Shown piece by piece: positions 57,978-64,000 of a stretch of 64,000 nt of DNA. The stretch covers positions 1,860,001 to 1,924,000 of the forward strand of contig MU271146.1 in assembly GCA_021432605.1 (NCBI GenBank), read 5' to 3'. This DNA comes from Coniochaeta sp. PMI_546 (taxonomy: Eukaryota; Ascomycota; Sordariomycetes; Coniochaetales; Coniochaetaceae). The notes beneath the pieces were generated by a model. The model was not told the DNA's origin and searched no databases. It saw only the letters and a list, made by a program, of their open reading frames with translations. Both the position numbers and the translations under genes were made by a program. Every line of letters begins with the position of its first letter. Position 1 is the first letter of the stretch.

Positions 57978-59582
57978 TCAACTTCCCAACCCAATCACCT
58001 CCACCCCCTTCCTCTCCCGCGCCACATCCCTCGCGCCCCCCTCGAGATCCACCCCCGTCGCCCTCCCGACCTGCGCAACCTTCTCATCCACCAGGAGCGG
58101 TATGGCATCGACCTCGCTCCCCTTCCTCCCCTCGCCCAGCCCCTTCTCCCTCTCCCCGTGCTCCACCCCGGGCGTCGTCGAGCCCGGCCCGCCGGGCGAG
58201 TCCTGCCACTTGGCCACCTCGGCCTTCATGGCCTCGAGCTCCTTCTGGAACCTCTTGCCGAAGACGTCGATGTAGTACGTGCTCCCGTTGTAGACGCTCC
58301 AGCTGAAGACCAGGGCCAGGAAGGCGGCCGAGGCGTAGCGCGAGTAGAACCACAGCGGGCAGGGCATCATGGTGAGCACGGCGTACAGGTACTGGATCAG
58401 CATGAAGGCCGGCTCCTGCAGGGCCTCGGGCAGGCCCAGGACGAGCTTGCCGATCCACACCTTGCTGTAGGACCTGCGCAGCCAGGTGAAGGAGGTGGGG
58501 CGGCCGGCGGCGATCTTCTCGCGCCGCCGGACGGTGATGAAGAAGTAGTAGCTCAGCTGCCACACGGCGTAGGGGATGGAGGACCAGATCAGCATGGAGA
58601 CCATGTTGGCGTAGGCCGTGGGGCTGCCGGGCGGGGAGTGCTGGATCTGGTAGACGGCCGGGAAGCGGATGGCCTGGACGGCCGGCGGGGTGAGGTGCAC
58701 CATGCAGTGCAGGGTGACGCAGGGCATGATGTGGATGAAGAGGGAGGTGACCTTGTCCATGCTGTGGAAGACGAGGCTGTTGCGCCACATGATGATGGCG
58801 ACGGCGTTGTTGCCGAAGGCGAGGCAGTAGGTCGACAGGAAGAGGCGCTTGGAGCCCGGGAAGACCCAGAGGCTGAGCATCAGGAGGAAGTTGACGAAGT
58901 AGCACAGGTCGGCGAGGAAGTAGTGGTAGCCGCGGCGGTGGTAGGTGTAGTAGCGGATGGGCATGAAGTAGAGGATCTGGGCCGTGTACCAGAAGTAGAA
59001 GTACTCCGGGTAGGCGCCGATGAGGTAGCCGGACACGAAGATGTTCAGGACGCCGAAGATGAAGGAGATCTTCTCACGCAGGGTGATGGTCTTTGAGTCG
59101 TTCCACTGGCGGTTGAGCTTGTCGACGCTGCTGCGCATGCGCTTGCGGTAGCGATCGAGCTGCTCGTCGGCCGAGGGCACGTGGCGCCGCCACTCCTCCA
59201 CCATGCGCTCGCGCGCCTTCTCGCTCCGGGTCTTGAGGGCCTCGCGGGACTTGCGGACCTTTTCCGCCTGCGCCGAGATGCCCTTTTGGAGCTTCTCGAG
59301 CTGTTGTGGGAGGGCGAAGTTGTCGAGAATGTCGAGGACTGTGAGGCGGTCTAGGGGCGGGAAGTCCCAGTCCTCCTGGTAGGAGCTGCTGCCGGAGAAG
59401 GACGGGTTGCGGGAGAGTTTTGGGGTGGTTGGAGCCAGTGTGGGCGTGTCGAGGACATGGTCCGTCGGAGAGGTCCCGCTGGCATCTTCGGGAGTCAGGG
59501 CTGGATCGCTGCTCGATGTTGAGAGCGCGTCGTTGAATTTGGTGCCCGGTATGGGTATTGGCTGGGCCGGCGAGTCGGCCAT
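57978..59582 (-). CDS. GPC1: Glycerophosphocholine acyltransferase Gpc1
   Basis: Acylates glycerophosphocholine with acyl-CoA to give lysophosphatidylcholine, feeding phosphatidylcholine remodelling; an integral membrane enzyme of the Gpc1 family (formerly DUF2838). Single exon, 534 residues from the ATG at 59582 (MADSPAQPIPIPG). An in-frame ATG at 59675 in good context would add 31 residues. A disordered S/T/P-rich start is followed by a charged helical stretch (about 80-160) and then the family core: SFIFGVLNIFVSGYLIGAYPEYFYFWYTA is split over two spans, followed by IRYYTYHRRGYHYFLADLCY and LAFGNNAVAIIMWRNSLVFH. About eight membrane spans are visible, ending at FLALVFSWSVYNGSTYYIDV. A hydrophilic tail follows. 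The gene is divergent from SMC1. Confidence 0.93.
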   Translation of the reverse strand: MADSPAQPIPIPGTKFNDALSTSSSDPALTPEDASGTSPTDHVLDTPTLAPTTPKLSRNPSFSGSSSYQEDWDFPPLDRLTVLDILDNFALPQQLEKLQKGISAQAEKVRKSREALKTRSEKARERMVEEWRRHVPSADEQLDRYRKRMRSSVDKLNRQWNDSKTITLREKISFIFGVLNIFVSGYLIGAYPEYFYFWYTAQILYFMPIRYYTYHRRGYHYFLADLCYFVNFLLMLSLWVFPGSKRLFLSTYCLAFGNNAVAIIMWRNSLVFHSMDKVTSLFIHIMPCVTLHCMVHLTPPAVQAIRFPAVYQIQHSPPGSPTAYANMVSMLIWSSIPYAVWQLSYYFFITVRRREKIAAGRPTSFTWLRRSYSKVWIGKLVLGLPEALQEPAFMLIQYLYAVLTMMPCPLWFYSRYASAAFLALVFSWSVYNGSTYYIDVFGKRFQKELEAMKAEVAKWQDSPGGPGSTTPGVEHGEREKGLGEGRKGSEVDAIPLLVDEKVAQVGRATGVDLEGGARDVARERKGVEVIGLGS

Positions 59583-60809
59583 GTCGGATGTGGTTCGGGT
59601 GTGAGAAGGTCGGTAGTGGTTGAAGGACACTCTCCGGAGAGCGGTGGCTCCTCGGACTACAAGAACGTCAGCCATGGCTCGCCTTTGGTCTCTGTAGACG
59701 ACGACAAGGACCAAGAGGATATCGAGGGGTTGACTTACAGGATAGATTTCAGCAGAGCTAGGAAAGCCAAGGGGGAAGGGAGGTTTGAAGCCCTAGTTTA
59801 AGCCGGAACGAAGTATAGGAAAAAGCGATAATAGTAACGGGCACTCAAGTACTCAGTACATGAGGGGTCTCTTGCAGACCGCGAGGATTGCGATATAGGA
59901 GGGGTTCAGAGTCGAGACGAGAAAGAGAGAGAGAGATAAGGTTGCTATGAGGGTTGTGTTTGAGCAGTGAGTGACCTGCCGTCAAGCTCGTGATGATGTA
60001 CTGGCAGCCTACACTACACTAGACTAGGAATCTTGGATGTTGACGTTAACCGTGCAGCGTTAGCGCGTGCCCGGTAGCGTCATTCTGGGGTTCCTCCTTC
60101 CTGCTCCTGTTCCTCTGGCTTCTCCTGCCTTGATTGCCAGGGGACCGTTCAGTTGCTTTACACGCTAGGCGTGTGCTCATCAACCGCTGTCATTGGCTCA
60201 ACCCGAGTCAGATCTACTATGACAGATGTCCCACGAGAACAAGACCTACCACTCACTGCCGTCCCAGATGACACCTATCATCCGCAAATGCTGCTGCTAG
60301 GCACATTCTGGATCCGAGAAGTATCCTGTACATTTCTTCAGACGAGGATCACATTTTCATCCTCGCGGGGTCGAGTTTGAGACGCCCAGGAAGGCCGAAT
60401 GCGGACTACAGCGGCAATGCCCTGTGAGCCAGGTACAGTACCAGAATAAGGTAGGTACTGCCATAGTGTAGGTACCTTTATATAAGCGGGATTTGCAGTA
60501 AAGATAAAGTGGTCTGTGCGTTATAGCGACCCTCGATACCCCACCTTGTCGTCGCGTAAATTCCAAGGCGCGCTCTCACCGAAATTGAGAGAGGTGTGTT
60601 TGATCGAGATATCCAGAGTTGCGGTCATCCGAATAGTTACACATTCTCCTGCGGGCTTCAGACGCGTCTACGGCCACTGCGAGTCTGACATATATTTTTG
60701 TCCCCGCATACCCGTGCGCATCGGCTCGGCGCATTCATAGCCGGGACAGTGCCACGCGTGTCTGCACTTGCGACTTTCCACTTTCGCGACTCGGACGACC
60801 ACCGCAATC
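59583..60809. promoter_or_regulatory. Divergent promoter between GPC1 and SMC1
   Basis: About 1.2 kb between two divergent starts. It holds a GAGAAAGAGAGAGAGAG purine run at about 59918-59936, two GTAGGTAC copies at about 60453-60472 and a TTTATATAAG TATA-like sequence at about 60477. No further gene was seen. Confidence 0.5.
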
Positions 60810-63800
60810 ATGGGGAAGCTCATCCGACTTGAGCTTTTCAGTACGTCTTTCGTTCAGCGCTGTTTGATTCTTGGTATGCTGCTAACCAGCTCCGATCAGA
60901 TTTCAAGTCCTACAAGGGCCACCACACCCTGTTGTTCGGCGATTCCTACTTCACCTCCATCATCGGTCCCAATGGCTCGGGAAAGTCAAACTCGTAAGCA
61001 AACACACCTCGCTGATCTATGGAGGACGAGGCTGACGGACCTGGTCGCATAGTATGGACGCGATATCCTTCGTCCTGGGTATCAAGTCGTCACATCTCCG
61101 ATCATCACACCTTCGCGACTTGGTTTACCGCGGGCGCGTAATGAAAACCTCCAAGATCCAGGACGATGGCGCAGCGACAAACGGCCACGAAAACGGAGAG
61201 GAAGAGGACGAGGAGTCGTCCCAGAGGATGCGCGGCGACCCGAAGACGGCGTGGGTGATGGCCGTCTACGAAGACGACGCCGGTGACGAGCAGAAGTGGA
61301 AGCGGACCATAAACAACAACGGCTCGAGCGAGTACCGGATCAACGACCGAGTCGTCACCGCCGCCCAATACAACGAAGCCCTCGAGGCCGAAAATATCCT
61401 CATCAAGGCCCGCAACTTCTTGGTCTTCCAAGGAGACGTCGAAGCCATTGCCGCACAGTCACCGCAGGACCTCACACGCCTTATCGAGCAGATTTCCGGG
61501 AGTCTCGAGTACAAGGCAGAGTACGAGAGGCTACAGGCCGCGGCGGAGCAAGCTGTGGAGAACCAGAACTTCCAGCTACACCGCCGACGTGGCATTAACG
61601 CCGAGATCAAGCAGTACCAGGATCAGAAGAAGGAGGCTGACAACTTCCAGAAGAAAACCGAGGAGAGAGACCAAGCGGTAGTCACACACATTCTGTGGAA
61701 ACTGTATCACTTCCAGCGCGTCATGGACGAGTCGAGCGTCCGGATACAGGAACACCAGGATAACCTCAAGGAGTTTCGACGCAATGTGGAGGCCGCAGAG
61801 AGGAAACTGGAAGCAGCACGAAAGGAGCAGGCGACCGTTGGCCGCGAGGTCGGGAAGGTGGAGAGGCAGATCCGGGCCAAGGAGAAGAGCATCGAGGAGC
61901 GTGAGAATAGTCTCGTGCCGATCGATGAGAAGATTGCGCAGAGCAACCGAGATCTCGAGGGTATCAAGAAGCGGATCGAGAACGTCACCAGAGAAAGAGA
62001 CGAACAGGAGGCCAACATCAAGAAAGCCAAGAAGGATCTTGCGACCGTGGAAAAGGCACAACAGCACTTCGAGAAGCAGTGGGCGGAGACCCTCAAGAAG
62101 CAAGGAAAGGAGCTGAGCGACGCGGACCGTAAGGAGTACAATACCCTACGAGCCCAGGCCATGGCAAAGTCCTCGGAGAATCGCGGAAAGCTGGAAAATC
62201 TACTGCGCCAGCTGAAGGATGATGAGGTCACGGTCAACAGCCTCAAGGGCAAGGTCGACACGTTCGAAGCTGCTGTGGAGAAGCTACAAGCAGAAGTGAA
62301 CACCATCAATGAGCGGAAGGCCGCGGTACAGGAGGCCGTGAAGCAGATCACGAGCGAGCTGGATGCAAAGAAGAAGGAGTTCAACAAGGTGCAGTCAGAG
62401 CGTATTAGGATCAACAATCTGCGCACCGAGCTTGACGAGAAGCTCCAAGAGGTGCTGAAAAAACTTGCCGAGGCCGACGATGGCCGCCGTCAAAACGACA
62501 AGGAGGCCCGCAAGAAGGAGACAGTGAACAGCCTGAAGCGCACCTTTCCTGGTGTCCGAGGGCGCGTCGGCGAGCTTTGCAAGCCGAAACAGAAAAAGTT
62601 TGACGAGGCCGTCATCACAGCTCTTGGAAGAGATTTCGATTCTGTCATCGTCGACACGGAGAAGGTCGCTATCGACTGCATCCAGTACCTCAAAGACCAG
62701 CGGTTATCTGCCATGACTTTCATCCCCCTCGACAACGTCAAGGTCAACCAAGTCAACTCCGCTGTCAAGGGCATTCCCGGCGCTCGGCTGACAATAGACA
62801 CTATTGACTTCGACAGCTCCCTCGAGCGAGCCATGTCCTACGCCTGCGGCAGTTCCATCGTGTGCGACACCTTCGAGATCGCAAAGGATGTCTGCTTTAA
62901 GAGAAACATCCAAGTCAAGGCCGTCACACTCGAGGGCTCCGTGATCCACAAAGAAGGTCTCATGACCGGTGGGCGCAACCCAGAGAGCAAGGGCAACAAG
63001 CGCAAGTTCGAGGAGCACGATGTGCAAAATCTCCACCGTATGGCCGAGAAGTTCCGCACCGATATCGAGAAGCTGCCGAGAGACCGCCGTGATATGGTCG
63101 AAGAGACACTTCAGCAAGACCTTAGGGGACTGGAGGGTCGGCTGAGGATGGCCCGTGACGAACTCAATGCTTTTGAGAAAAACCTCAAGAGCAAGCAGAA
63201 GGAGCTCGACAACGCCCAGCACCAACTGGAGGAGTGGGAGCCCAAGTTCGAGGAGAAGAAGGGCGAACTTGAGAGCACAAGGGCCACGGTCGCTAAGTTC
63301 GAGAAGGCCATATCTCAAGTGGAGGACAAGATCTTTGCCAGCTTCTGCAAGAGACTTGGGTACGAGAATATTCGTGCCTACGAAGCGCAGCAGGGCAGTC
63401 TAGAGCAGGAGGCGGCTCAGAAACGGCAGGACTTTGAGGTACAGAAGCAGCGGCTGCAAAGCAATCTCACCTGGGAACTCTCCCGTTACAACGCGACGAA
63501 AGACAGGTTGCAGAAGCTGGAGGAGTCGCTACAGAGATTGAAGAGGGATATCAAAGAGTACACGGCGGAGAAGGCCGAGATCGAAGAGGCCATGGGCGAC
63601 GACCGGGATAAACTCGAAGCCCTCAGCGAGAGCCTTGAGGAAATCAAAGCTGAACATGCGGAGAAGTCGAAGAAGGTGAACGACATCAAGCAAGATCTGC
63701 AAAGGAAGAGTAAGGAGATCGAAGCCCGGCAGAAGGAGATCAACGCTCTCGAGGCCGAAGTGCAGAAGAACAGCGCCGGCAAGTTCGCCCTTCTAAGGAA

Positions 63801-64000
63801 ATGCAAGCTTGAGCAGATACAGATCCCGCTATCGGAAGGCAGTCTGGACGACATCCCGAATGAGGATGCTTTGCTACGTCAAGACGAAGATGCAATGGAT
63901 GTGGACGGACAGGACGAAGATGAAGCGGCGATGGAGGCGGCGATGGATGACCATGGCATTGTGGTTGACTTTGACAGTCTCGACGAGGATCTCAAGAACG
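60810..64000 (+). CDS. SMC1: Cohesin subunit SMC1 (3' end beyond window)
   Basis: ATPase arm of cohesin, which holds sister chromatids together and organises chromatin loops, working with Smc3 and Scc1. Exons 60810-60840, 60900-60993 and 61053 to the edge give the first 1024 residues; about 1260 are usual, so the C-terminal ATPase half with Walker B and signature motif is outside. The start is MGKLIRLELF; the first intron splits the Asn codon of NFKSYKGHHTLLFGD. Walker A is GPNGSGKSNS (residues 33-42), ending at the second intron, then MDAISFVLGIKSSHLR. A basic and acidic insertion follows RGRVMKTSK. One long coiled coil runs to about residue 535, the hinge spans about 540-680 (GVRGRVGELCKPKQKKF to EGLMTGGRNPESKG), and the returning coil reaches the edge. 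All frames are consistent across introns. Confidence 0.97.

Noticed and set aside
58158-59096. 312-codon plus-strand frame
   Set aside because: Antisense shadow of GPC1; glycine, valine and histidine-rich with no recognisable domain.

Overview
The window reads as nuclear DNA of a filamentous ascomycete, most likely a Sordariomycete. The protein families are fungal. Genes carry short GT-AG introns of about 45-115 nt (one of 407 nt), often with CTAAC/CTGAC-type branch sites, and coding DNA is GC-richer than the flanks. A 22-residue a-factor-type pheromone precursor ending in CVVM is of the kind described from Neurospora and relatives. Gene models were assembled by hand from splice signals and frame continuity.

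Layout. 1-10.7 kb: no supportable gene, then a pyrimidine-rich leader into a Zn2Cys6 transcription factor (10704-12777, 7 exons). 14.2-20.4 kb is compact: EBP2 ribosome-biogenesis protein (-), the pheromone precursor (-), cyanase (-) and a CCDC137-like basic protein (+); the last two share a divergent promoter holding a four-site GATA tandem repeat. 20.75-28.16 kb: the large TFIIIC B-block subunit Tfc3, followed by a coding-like extension past its stop codon. 28.3-39.2 kb: a long gene-poor stretch with one weak spliced candidate. 39.26-42.66 kb: phosphoinositide phospholipase C. 44.6-55.2 kb: DHHC palmitoyltransferase (Pfa3-like, -), kinesin-14 (-), an unnamed two-span membrane protein (-) and a Zrg17-like cation diffusion facilitator (+). 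56.1-57.5 kb: two convergent small genes without recognised relatives, one made of seven 18-residue repeats, the other a possible spliced small secreted or anchored protein. 58.0-59.6 kb: glycerophosphocholine acyltransferase Gpc1 (-). 60.8-64.0 kb: the 5' four fifths of cohesin subunit SMC1, cut by the window edge.

How the genes relate. Most are unlinked housekeeping functions: ribosome assembly (EBP2, CCDC137-like), Pol III transcription (Tfc3), lipid signalling and remodelling (Plc1, Gpc1), vacuolar palmitoylation, ER zinc supply, and spindle and chromatid mechanics (kinesin-14, Smc1). No biosynthetic cluster, transposon, tRNA, rRNA or CRISPR array was found. The most interesting items are the pheromone gene with its repeated upstream motif, the 18-residue-repeat gene, and the in-frame continuation after the Tfc3 stop.
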